NCBI GenBank assembly: GCA_002353885.1
Contig: DEKO01000142.1
Location: 4,731-31,147 of the forward strand
Length of the DNA stretch: 26,417 nt
Source of the DNA: Porphyromonadaceae bacterium UBA2720
GTDB taxonomy: Bacteria; Bacteroidota; Bacteroidia; Bacteroidales; Muribaculaceae
Reading direction: 5' to 3'
The notes beneath the pieces are model-generated. The model searched no databases, was not told the origin of the DNA, and saw only the letters and a list, made by a program, of their open reading frames with translations. The translations under genes and the position numbers were made by a program. Positions 1 to 6,908 of the stretch are shown here, piece after piece (positions within the stretch are counted from its first letter, which is position 1; each line of letters starts with the position of its first letter).

Positions 1-99
1 GCCCTTCGGGCTCCCGTTCGGTCGTGAGCACTTCGTGGTTCGTGATAAAAATCGTGTGAAACTCTTGCCGGGGACGTTTGATGGGTGTGTCATGCTGTG
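1..99. other. Non-coding edge with short hairpin and repeat-like tract
   Basis: I see no gene here. Bases 1-11 form a small GCCC-TTC-GGGC hairpin. Bases 29-53 carry a tract with two cgtg-type repeats (ttcgtggttcgtgataaaaa) that resembles the ttcgtggtttt units seen at 20101-20163. The window edge prevents saying whether another gene ends just upstream. Confidence 0.4.
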
Positions 100-747
100 C
101 TAGATGAGGTCGAGGATGGCTGCGGGCTGGTGGATGATGGTGTCGGCGTAATATTCGACCAGTTCCTTCTCAGGCCGGAAGCCCCAAGTCACGCCCACCG
201 AGTGGATGCAGGCGCGTCGTGCAGTCTCCATGTCCACACCTGAGTCGCCCACATAGAGCACGTCGCGCTTGGCGATGTGCGCCTGCGACAGGATGCCAAA
301 GACAATTGACGGGTCGGGCTTGACGTTGACCCCCTCGACCTGACCTTGCACAGCGATGAAATCGATGTTGCCAAAGTAGTGGCTGATGATCTTCTGCACA
401 GCGGCATCATATTTGTTGCTGGCAACAGCCAGGCGTATGTCCTGGTCGCGCAGGTCACGCAGCAACTCGGGTATGCCGGGATAGGGCTTGGTACAGTCGC
501 AACAGTGCTCATCATAGTATTGACGGAAGTCCTTGAGCAGATTGTCAATCGTGCCGGTGTCGCGGAAGTCTTCGGGCAGCACACGGGTGATGAGTCGCCG
601 CACACCATTACCTACAAAGAATGGGTAAGAGGCTATGGTGTGGGTCGGGAAGCCGTTCTTCTCAAGGGCATAGTTGGCGGCATGGCCCAAGTCCTCAATG
701 GTGTTGAGCAAGGTGCCGTCCAAGTCAAATATCACTAGTTTCTTCAT
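100..747 (-). CDS. HAD-family phosphatase, phosphoglycolate phosphatase (Gph) type
   Basis: This 215-residue protein is a haloacid dehalogenase hydrolase. The four HAD motifs are visible: motif I DLDGT with nucleophile D8 and acid/base D10, motif II around S110-N111, motif III lysine K143 (VKPDP), and motif IV GDSGVD at 167-172 with D168 and D172. The helical cap between residues 15 and 90 and the overall length fit the Gph/PGP subgroup, which removes phosphate from 2-phosphoglycolate or similar small phosphoesters in the cytoplasm. The substrate cannot be read from sequence, because Bacteroidales carry several Gph-like paralogues. The ATG at 747 puts motif I at the normal distance from the N terminus. 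It lies downstream of the Omp85 gene, separated by a palindrome-rich repeat block, so it may have its own transcript. I am confident of the superfamily and less so of phosphoglycolate as substrate. Confidence 0.85.
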   Translation of the reverse strand: MKKLVIFDLDGTLLNTIEDLGHAANYALEKNGFPTHTIASYPFFVGNGVRRLITRVLPEDFRDTGTIDNLLKDFRQYYDEHCCDCTKPYPGIPELLRDLRDQDIRLAVASNKYDAAVQKIISHYFGNIDFIAVQGQVEGVNVKPDPSIVFGILSQAHIAKRDVLYVGDSGVDMETARRACIHSVGVTWGFRPEKELVEYYADTIIHQPAAILDLI

Positions 748-777
748 ATGTTTTTATTTAAGAATTAAGAAAGTGCC

Positions 778-930
778 AGGCCTTTTGGCCTTCGGCCGCT
801 ATTGGCTATTTGGGCCTGTCGGCCCGCTATTGGCTATTTGGGCCTGTCGGCCCGCTATTGGCTAAAGGCAAAAAGCTGAAAGCTTTTTAAAGGGCCAAAA
901 GCAAAAGCCAAAGGCTTTTAAATGGCTTAA
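778..930. repeat. Palindromic repeat block, left flank of the Omp85 gene
   Basis: This gap holds only repeats. A 28-bp unit is present twice in tandem (798-825 and 826-853), followed by a partial third copy (854-863). Next comes a 25-bp stretch (849-873) that recurs as a perfect inverted copy at 3376-3400. Two hairpins follow: AAAAAGCT-gaa-AGCTTTTT (870-888) and AAAAGCC-aaa-GGCTTTT (903-919). The same hairpins occur on the far side of the Omp85 gene in swapped order. The 903-919 hairpin ends in T residues on either strand and could terminate Omp85 transcription. Confidence 0.85.
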
Positions 931-942
931 TCGGCTTGAGGC

Positions 943-3282
943 TCAGAAGGGGTAGCCCACCGAAAAGTGGAACTCGCTGTCGCGACTGAACTTGGGGTGG
1001 ATGAGTGGCCAAGGCTCCTGACCGGAAGCGGGGTTGTGGGCCTTCATGCCCATGTCGAGGCGCAGCAGGAAGTAGTCAAAGTCCAAGCGAATGCCCAACC
1101 CATAGGCCAAGGCAATCTGCTCGTAGAACTTGCTGAACCGGAACACGCCGCCAGGCTGGTTCTCGTAGTCGCGGATGGTCCAGATGTTGCCGGCATCGAC
1201 AAACAGACCCAGCTCGATGACCCAGAAGAGCTTGGCACGATACTCGATGTTCATGTCAAGTCGGATGTCGCCGCACTGATGGATGAATCGGTTCTGCGAG
1301 TTGGAGGCGTTGAAGCTGCCGGGACCCAGGGTGCGTACGCCCCAACCGCGCACACCATTGGCACCACCGGCATAGAAGCGCTTCTCAAACGGCAGCACGG
1401 TGCTGTTGCCGTAGGGAACGGCGATGCCGGCACCCACATGAAAGGCCAGCGAGTTGCGCGGGTTGAAGAAGTGGGTGAAGGCATAGTCGGCCTCGGCCTT
1501 GACATACTGGGCATAGCGGATGCCGAACACCTTGTAGGAGTCGTCGGCCTCATGGCGCTGACCGGTGACCTTGGAGATGCCATAGAGCAGGTTGCCGGCG
1601 GTCTCGGCTGCAGCACGGATGGTGTAGACGTTGCTCTGGAAGACGCGTGACAAGGGACCGGGTGGATACTTGTTGGTCTTGTAGAAGTTATAGCCCATGC
1701 GCATGATGAAGTGGTTCTCGTAGCTGTAGCGCAACAGCGGGTTGCTGATGCTGTCGAGGAAGTTGCTGCGACTCTTGGGCAGATAGACGTAGTTCAAGTC
1801 GAGCAGATTGAAGGTGTGGCGCATGCGGGCTTGCTGCTCGGTCCAGATATATCGCCAGGCAGCGCCGGCGATGATGCGGGTGTACTCGGGGCGCGTCTGA
1901 TAGTTGAAGCTGGTGGCCAGCTCGGTCGAGGCTTGGATCTTGCGCTTGAAGTCGCGTGACAGGAAGGGGAACTTGAACTTGGGATAGGTGATGCCCACGT
2001 CGGCCGCATACTCTGAGTAGTTGTTGTTGATCAAGCCGTTGAGGTCGCCCGAGAGGCTCTCATAGCTCATGCGGAACTTGGCGTGGAGTGCCTCGGAGCC
2101 CTTGATGAGATTGCGGTGCTGATAGTCGAGCCCGATGCCGAAACCGAGGTCGCCCTCGCTGTTGGTGCCCTCGAGCGAGACTGAGATGGCTTGAGACTTG
2201 TCGCGCTGCAGCAGAACGAAGGCGTCGAGCCAGATTTTGCCGTCGACCTCGCCGACGGGACGGACATCGATGTTGATGAAGCGGATGATGCCCAGGCGGC
2301 CCAGGGCCTTGTAGGTGCGGTCGACATCGGCCGAGCTGTACTTCTTGCCCGGTGTGATGAAGTTGCACTCGTCGATGACCTTGCTGCGCAGGTAGGTCTC
2401 GTGGTCATGCAGTATCAGCAGGTCGCCATAGCGGGTGGAGTCGGGAGCAAAGTAGTGGTCGTGCATCAGCACGGGGTCGTAGTTGGTGACATAGGTCACG
2501 CTGCGAACATAGAATGGGCGATGCTCGGTGTAGTAAGGCATGCGCTCGCTGCGATAGGGCTGGCGGGTGTTGAGGGTGAGGTCTACCTCACGCGAGCCGG
2601 CAGCGGTGTCGGCATCGAAGGTGACATACTCTTTGCCGAAGGCGTAGTAGCCGTGCCTGCGCAGGCGCTCGGTGATTGACTGCCGCCAGGCGTCGAGCTT
2701 GTTGTGGTCGAGCAGCGAGCCCACATGTATGGGAGCCAGTGTGGTGTCGGACAGGATGATGCGCCTGAGCGAGTCGTCAGGGATATTATAGGCGATGGAC
2801 CGGATATAGTAGGGGTCGCCCAGCGTGATCTGATAGTCGACGCGGGCTTTGCGCTTGGCGCTGTCGGCATCGACACGATAGGTCACCTCGTTGTTCATAT
2901 ATCCCCGATTGCGCAGGGCCATGTTCAGCTGGTGGGCGCTGGCCTCGGTGAGTGTGCTGTCGTAGATGACGGGCGGGGCGCCCACGCGGCGTATCCAGCG
3001 GTTGAACCAGTTGGATGAGTCGCGTCCACTCAGGTTGTAGATGGCCAGCTGCAACTTCATGCCGCCCAGCACCTTGTGATTCTCGGTCTGTCGCAGATAG
3101 TTGGTGAGATCAGATGCCACTACGTCGCTGTGCTGCTGGGCATCGGTGATGTGGATGCGTGTGCGGTCGAGCAATAATTGCCCTTGGGGCACATGCTTGG
3201 TCGAGGCGCACGAGCAGAGCAATGCACAGTGCACAATGCACAGTGCATAATAGAGCAACGGGCGCCTCGACCATTCAGTCAT
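943..3282 (-). CDS. Omp85-superfamily (BamA/TamA-like) outer-membrane lipoprotein
   Basis: This 779-residue protein has a lipoprotein signal peptide with lipobox LCSC, so C25 is the likely lipidated residue. An N-terminal periplasmic part (about 26-360) has POTRA-like segments, such as GDPYYIRSIAY near 155 and TYKALGRLGIIRFINI near 323. A beta-barrel domain runs from about 365 to 779. The VRGW motif at 644-647, within GGANGVRGWGVR, matches the conserved VRGF/Y loop-6 motif of Omp85 proteins. FVDAGNIW at 694-701 and the terminal phenylalanine (VGYPF) fit an outer-membrane barrel. Known family roles are insertion or translocation of outer-membrane proteins. The lipid anchor and few POTRAs argue for a TamA-like accessory rather than the essential BamA. 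Part of the signal peptide is encoded by a dispersed repeat (3223-3247). The gene sits between inverted repeat blocks. Confidence 0.88.
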   Translation of the reverse strand: MTEWSRRPLLYYALCIVHCALLCSCASTKHVPQGQLLLDRTRIHITDAQQHSDVVASDLTNYLRQTENHKVLGGMKLQLAIYNLSGRDSSNWFNRWIRRVGAPPVIYDSTLTEASAHQLNMALRNRGYMNNEVTYRVDADSAKRKARVDYQITLGDPYYIRSIAYNIPDDSLRRIILSDTTLAPIHVGSLLDHNKLDAWRQSITERLRRHGYYAFGKEYVTFDADTAAGSREVDLTLNTRQPYRSERMPYYTEHRPFYVRSVTYVTNYDPVLMHDHYFAPDSTRYGDLLILHDHETYLRSKVIDECNFITPGKKYSSADVDRTYKALGRLGIIRFINIDVRPVGEVDGKIWLDAFVLLQRDKSQAISVSLEGTNSEGDLGFGIGLDYQHRNLIKGSEALHAKFRMSYESLSGDLNGLINNNYSEYAADVGITYPKFKFPFLSRDFKRKIQASTELATSFNYQTRPEYTRIIAGAAWRYIWTEQQARMRHTFNLLDLNYVYLPKSRSNFLDSISNPLLRYSYENHFIMRMGYNFYKTNKYPPGPLSRVFQSNVYTIRAAAETAGNLLYGISKVTGQRHEADDSYKVFGIRYAQYVKAEADYAFTHFFNPRNSLAFHVGAGIAVPYGNSTVLPFEKRFYAGGANGVRGWGVRTLGPGSFNASNSQNRFIHQCGDIRLDMNIEYRAKLFWVIELGLFVDAGNIWTIRDYENQPGGVFRFSKFYEQIALAYGLGIRLDFDYFLLRLDMGMKAHNPASGQEPWPLIHPKFSRDSEFHFSVGYPF
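3223..3247. repeat. TGCACAGTGCA-type repeat inside a signal-peptide coding region
   Basis: Two copies of the 11-bp palindrome TGCACAGTGCA (3223-3233 and 3237-3247) are joined by caa. On the minus strand they encode residues ALCIVHCA, the hydrophobic core of the Omp85 lipoprotein signal peptide. From general experience this repeat is common between Bacteroidales genes. Confidence 0.75.
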
Positions 3283-3296
3283 TTTATCAGTATTTA

Positions 3297-3480
3297 CTTT
3301 AGACTTTAGACGTTAGACGTTAGCTATTTAAAAAGCTTTCAGCTTTTTGCTTTTGGCCCTTTAAAAGCCTTTGGCTTTTGCCTTTAGCCAATAGCGGGCC
3401 GCAAGGCCCAAAAAGCGGCCGAAGGCCAAACTGCTGGCCGAAAGGCCAAAAAGGCGGCCGAAGGCCAAACAACGGGGTTA
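3297..3480. repeat. Palindromic repeat block, right flank of the Omp85 gene
   Basis: A TTAGAC/GTTAGAC repeat tract (3297-3324) is followed by hairpin AAAAAGCT-ttc-AGCTTTTT (3330-3348), then AAAAGCC-ttt-GGCTTTT (3363-3379), then the inverted partner (3376-3400) of left-flank bases 849-873. The rest is an array of GGCC hairpins, including two direct copies of gcggccgaaggccaaac (3415-3431 and 3454-3470). Its 13-bp core is also found inverted at 787-799. Read on the minus strand, the GGCC hairpins are followed by runs of five T, so they could terminate the TPR gene transcript. No promoter box was recognised for the Omp85 gene here. Confidence 0.85.
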
Positions 3481-3499
3481 GGGGGACAACAACCAGAAA

Positions 3500-5134
3500 C
3501 TATCTCTTGACCTGGAAGTTGGTGTTGTTCTGGTCAATGATGGTCAAGAAGTCGGGGTAGCGACGAACGAGCTTGAGGTTAACATAGGGCGTCTCATTGT
3601 CCATCAGCTCGTGCACGCTGCCATAACCATTGGCCAGGGCACTGCGCAAATAGTCGATCGACTTGGCCTTGTCGCCGGCTTCATAGTTGTTGATGCAGCT
3701 CATCAGGGCCGATGCGATGATATAGCTCTGCCCGCCGATGATCTTGTTGTCCTGAATAATCTTTTGTGCCCACTGGCGTGCCTCGTCGTCGCGTCCAAGC
3801 TCGTGAAGCGCAAATCCGCGCAGACTGCTCAGGTCATCGCCACAGTCAAGCACTTGTGTGAAGGTCTTGCCAGCGGCTGTGGGATTGTTCTGGCGGTACT
3901 TCTGAATCCAGCCCTTGAGCAGCAATGCCTCGACGTGCTGTGGCTTGGAGGCGAGCAGGGTGTTGAGCTGGTCCAATGCCTTCTGGTCGGCGCGCATGTC
4001 GGTGAGCAAGCGGGCCTGCTGGAGCATGATGGCGGTGTTGTTGGGCATGAGCTTGGCTGCCTGGTCCAGAGCCATCTGTGCTGCCGAGGTGTTGTTCTTG
4101 ATGTTCTGGTGGCATTTGGCCTTGAGGATGTAGTAGTCGGCGTCTTGCTCGTCGGTGCCCAGCATGGCAATGGCCTTGTTGACGCTGGTCAGCGCCTCGG
4201 CATACTTGCCCAGCTCAAACAGGCATTTGGCCTGATAATAGTAGATGCTGTGGTACTCATAGAGCTGGTTGTTGATAATGTTGTTCAGGCTCCACAATGC
4301 CTGGCCATAGTGGTTCTGGCGCATGGCGATGAGTGCGCGCACATAGTGGAACATGCCCACGCGAGGAGCCTGGTCGCTGCTGCTGGCCAGCACCTTCATC
4401 ACGGGCTCGTAGTGCTCGTCGCTCATCTCGATGAGTTTGCTCATGGCAAGTCCCTCGTCGTTGCCCACACTCATGGCCGAGACGATGTCTTGTGCAGCTT
4501 GGTCATACTGTTGCATGCTGTTGAGCACATCGGCACGGTTGAGGTAGACCTGCGGTGTGGCGGGGAACAGGTTGACGGCATTGTCGCAGTACTCATAGGC
4601 CTTGCCATAGTTGTTGCGCTTGGCCTCGACGCGAGCCAGCCAGTAGTGGGCGTCATAGTTCATGGGGGTGTCGCGCAAGATGGTCTTGAAGTTCTGCTCG
4701 GCTGCGTCCAGGTCGCCCAGGTTGTAGCATGCCTTGCCCATGAGGTCGATCAGCGCCATCGACTTGGGGTTGATGGCAGCGGCGGCTTGCAGGGCTTCGA
4801 CCTCATCTTCATATTCTTTCAGCTCGGCCAGGGTGCGGGCCTTGAGCATATAGGTGTCAAACTGCATCTCTTTGTCCTTGGCTGGTAACTGGCTCAATAC
4901 AATGTTGGCGTCGGCAAGGGCACTCTTGTAGTCGCCATTGAGATAGAGTTGGTTGGCGCGGGCAAAGCGCGTGTCATAGTCGTTGGGGTTCTCGGCCACA
5001 GCTTTGTCATAGACCTCCATGACGGCAGTCTGAATGCGTTGGCGCACACGTTCGTCATCGGCAGCTGTCTGTGCCGACATCTCGATGACACAAAGGGCTA
5101 GCATGGCTGCCCACAAGATTCTTTTCATTGTCAT
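3500..5134 (-). CDS. Secreted tetratricopeptide-repeat (TPR) protein
   Basis: This 544-residue protein begins with a signal peptide (basic KR, hydrophobic to about 20, probable cleavage near SAQ-TA at 22-24). The rest is almost wholly TPR-like helical repeats. Examples are AENPNDYDTRFARANQLYLN near 48, AAAINPKSMALIDLMGKACY near 126 and ILRDTPMNYDAHYWLARVEA near 157. It is probably a periplasmic scaffold or assembly protein, but no catalytic domain is visible and I cannot name its partner. The annotated ATG at 5134 gives MTMKR. The ATG two codons later (5128) gives a more usual MKR start. A promoter box lies about 100 bp upstream (5236-5243). Its neighbours are kdsA upstream and the Omp85 gene downstream, both envelope related, which fits a role in the cell envelope only weakly. 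Confidence 0.8.
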   Translation of the reverse strand: MTMKRILWAAMLALCVIEMSAQTAADDERVRQRIQTAVMEVYDKAVAENPNDYDTRFARANQLYLNGDYKSALADANIVLSQLPAKDKEMQFDTYMLKARTLAELKEYEDEVEALQAAAAINPKSMALIDLMGKACYNLGDLDAAEQNFKTILRDTPMNYDAHYWLARVEAKRNNYGKAYEYCDNAVNLFPATPQVYLNRADVLNSMQQYDQAAQDIVSAMSVGNDEGLAMSKLIEMSDEHYEPVMKVLASSSDQAPRVGMFHYVRALIAMRQNHYGQALWSLNNIINNQLYEYHSIYYYQAKCLFELGKYAEALTSVNKAIAMLGTDEQDADYYILKAKCHQNIKNNTSAAQMALDQAAKLMPNNTAIMLQQARLLTDMRADQKALDQLNTLLASKPQHVEALLLKGWIQKYRQNNPTAAGKTFTQVLDCGDDLSSLRGFALHELGRDDEARQWAQKIIQDNKIIGGQSYIIASALMSCINNYEAGDKAKSIDYLRSALANGYGSVHELMDNETPYVNLKLVRRYPDFLTIIDQNNTNFQVKR

Positions 5135-5235
5135 ATCTGTTTGCTTTGTGATTATTCAATTAGAAACCTAAAGCCTCGATGGGGTTTAAAAGTGCTTATG
5201 AATTAACGACTTTTAGCAACATCGAAAATATCATG

Positions 5236-5243
5236 CAAAGGTA
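5236..5243 (-). promoter_or_regulatory. Bacteroidetes -7 box (TACCTTTG) for the TPR gene
   Basis: The plus strand reads CAAAGGTA, which on the minus strand is TACCTTTG, a full match to the Bacteroidetes sigma consensus TAnnTTTG. It lies about 100 bp upstream of the TPR start and just after the kdsA terminator. No clear -33 element was found. Confidence 0.5.
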
Positions 5244-5278
5244 AGCCTTTTTCGTGGCACAGCCCCTGTTTGAGGTCT

Positions 5279-5308
5279 AAAAAAACTTGAAAAGTGCATC
5301 TTTTCAAG
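5279..5308 (-). terminator. Rho-independent terminator of kdsA
   Basis: A perfect 9-bp stem (5286-5294 with 5300-5308) closes a 5-base loop. On the minus strand it is followed at once by seven T residues (5279-5285). It begins 55 bp past the kdsA stop codon, the right place to end the permease-rsmE-kdsA unit. Confidence 0.85.
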
Positions 5309-5363
5309 ACCCAGTCGGACTTGCGGTCTCTCTCATGTTGCTTCTCGTGGTTGGTGCCGACTC

Positions 5364-6173
5364 TCAGCGGTCCAGGCTGACGACGGTGCGGCGCAGGGTG
5401 GCGCAACGGGTGAGCAACCCCTCGAGCAAGTCCAAGCGCAGCATGTTGGCTCCGTCGCTCTTGGCCACACTAGGGTCTTGATGGGTCTCAAGAAAGAGGC
5501 CGTCGGCACCCACAGCAATAGCAGCACGCGCCATCAGTTCGATGAACTCGGGCTGTCCGCCGGTCACACCGCGCGTCTGGTTGGGCTGCTGCAACGAGTG
5601 GGTGATGTCGACAATGACGGAGGCATACTGCTGCATCACCTTCACCCCACGGAAGTCGACCATCAGGTCCTGATAGCCAAAGGTGGTGCCGCGCTCGGTG
5701 ATGGCCACGTCGTCGTTGCCGGCATCGCGCACCTTCTGCACTGCAAACTGCATGGCTTCGGGCGAGAGAAACTGCCCCTTCTTGATGTTGACCATGCGAC
5801 CAGTGTGGGCGGCAGCCACCAGCAGGTCGGTCTGGCGACAGAGGAAGGCAGGTATCTGCAACACGTCGACATACTCGGCTGCAATGGGGGCCTCTTCGGC
5901 CGTGTGGATGTCGGTCACGACTGGGATGTTGAATGTCTCGCGCACCTTGCGCAGAATCTTAAGTGCCTTCTCGTCACCGATGCCGGTGAACGAGTCGAGG
6001 CGGGAGCGGTTGGCCTTGCGGTAGCTGCCCTTGAACACATAGGGTATGCCCAGACGGCTACAGATATTCAGTGCCTTCTCGGCGATGTCGAGGGCCATCT
6101 GCTCGCCCTCAATCACACAAGGACCAGCCAGCAGAAAGAACTGCTCGGTCGATGTCAGTTGCTTTATCATCAC
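5364..6173 (-). CDS. kdsA: 3-deoxy-8-phosphooctulonate synthase (KDO-8-phosphate synthase)
   Basis: KdsA condenses phosphoenolpyruvate with arabinose 5-phosphate to give KDO-8-phosphate, the precursor of the inner-core sugar KDO of lipopolysaccharide. The 269-residue protein is a full-length TIM barrel. It shows AGPCVIEG (16-23), FKGSYRKANRSR (47-58), VTDIHTAEE (86-94), the NIKKGQFLSPEAM segment (129-141) and ITHSLQQPNQTRG (190-202). C19, H192, E229 and D240 match the four metal ligands of the metal-dependent class by spacing (Aquifex C11, H185, E222, D233). The Escherichia coli enzyme has Asn at the first position and needs no metal. The start lies 9 bases past the rsmE stop, so the genes are probably cotranscribed. 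Identification is firm. Confidence 0.97.
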   Translation of the reverse strand: MMIKQLTSTEQFFLLAGPCVIEGEQMALDIAEKALNICSRLGIPYVFKGSYRKANRSRLDSFTGIGDEKALKILRKVRETFNIPVVTDIHTAEEAPIAAEYVDVLQIPAFLCRQTDLLVAAAHTGRMVNIKKGQFLSPEAMQFAVQKVRDAGNDDVAITERGTTFGYQDLMVDFRGVKVMQQYASVIVDITHSLQQPNQTRGVTGGQPEFIELMARAAIAVGADGLFLETHQDPSVAKSDGANMLRLDLLEGLLTRCATLRRTVVSLDR

Positions 6174-6181
6174 ATAAAACT

Positions 6182-6201
6182 ATTAATTGTTAACTATTAA
6201 C
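6182..6201. repeat. TTAATTGTTAACTATTAAC-type repeat at the rsmE/kdsA junction
   Basis: This AT-rich tract fills the 9-bp rsmE-kdsA gap and runs into the rsmE coding sequence, where it encodes the final residues (IVNN). It contrasts with the GC-rich genes on both sides and resembles tta/aac intergenic repeats common in Bacteroidales (general knowledge, not searched here). Confidence 0.5.
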
Positions 6202-6908
6202 TGATCGATGGTATGGATGGTGGCCACGGCCATCACGGCGGCCGTCTCGGTGCGCAGGCGGCTATCGCCCAGGGTGACAGGGATGAAGCCTGCCTGGAGT
6301 GCAGCCTCGACCTCTTGTGGGCTGAAGTCGCCCTCTGGGCCAATGAGCACCTGCACGTCAGTGCCTGCCTTGTATTCGCGTGCCAGAGCTTTGCGCCGCT
6401 CGCGTGGCAGCATGGCATCACAATAGGCGATGAATCGCTGTCCATCGAAGGGTGTCTGAATCAACTGCATCACCGGGGTCATTGCCTCGCATTGTGGCAA
6501 GGTGGCGCTGAGCGACTGCTTGATGGCCGACACCATCACACGCTGCAGACGCTCGGTCTTGACCACGGTGCGCTCGCTGTTGTGGCCATGCAACAGAATG
6601 AGTTGGTCAATGCCCATCTCGGTGCATTTCTCAACAGCCCACTCCAGGCGGTCGATGTGCTTGGTGGGCGCTACGGCCAGTTCAATCTGGTGTCCCCATG
6701 GGTTGGGTGTCGACGCCGTCGCGACAACCTCGACGCTGCAGCGCTTGGGATGGGCTAGGGTGATGCGCATGGTGTAGCAAGTGCCATGGCCGTCGACGAC
6801 CTCGATGAGGTCGCCGGCGGCCAGGCGCAATACCTTGACGGCATGCCTCGACTCATCCTCGCTCAGCGTGAGTGTCGTGGCTATGTCAGGCTGATAGAAA
6901 CGATTCAT
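6183..6908 (-). CDS. rsmE: 16S rRNA (uracil(1498)-N(3))-methyltransferase RsmE
   Basis: RsmE methylates N3 of U1498 in 16S rRNA using S-adenosylmethionine. It is a SPOUT-class enzyme with a trefoil knot. The 241-residue protein has the N-terminal PUA-like part (HAVKVLRLAAGD near 22-33), the WAVEKCTEMG signature (90-99), KQSLSA (130-135), and the knot motifs IGPEGDFSPQE (189-199) and LGDSRLRTETAA (213-224). Length and motif order are normal. Its start codon directly follows the last base of the permease gene (6909), and kdsA begins 9 bases beyond its stop, so the three form one transcription unit. The last residues, LIVNN, derive from a repeat tract rather than conserved sequence. Confidence 0.96.
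   Translation of the reverse strand: MNRFYQPDIATTLTLSEDESRHAVKVLRLAAGDLIEVVDGHGTCYTMRITLAHPKRCSVEVVATASTPNPWGHQIELAVAPTKHIDRLEWAVEKCTEMGIDQLILLHGHNSERTVVKTERLQRVMVSAIKQSLSATLPQCEAMTPVMQLIQTPFDGQRFIAYCDAMLPRERRKALAREYKAGTDVQVLIGPEGDFSPQEVEAALQAGFIPVTLGDSRLRTETAAVMAVATIHTIDQLIVNN

Noticed and set aside
778..930. CRISPR array, because of repeated units
   Set aside because: Copies are tandem with no unique spacers of regular length, and no cas genes occur in the window.
3611..4888. A 425-codon plus-strand open frame opposite the TPR gene
   Set aside because: It is the antisense shadow of a GC-rich, codon-biased gene, with Val/Ala/Leu-rich product, no domain and no start context.
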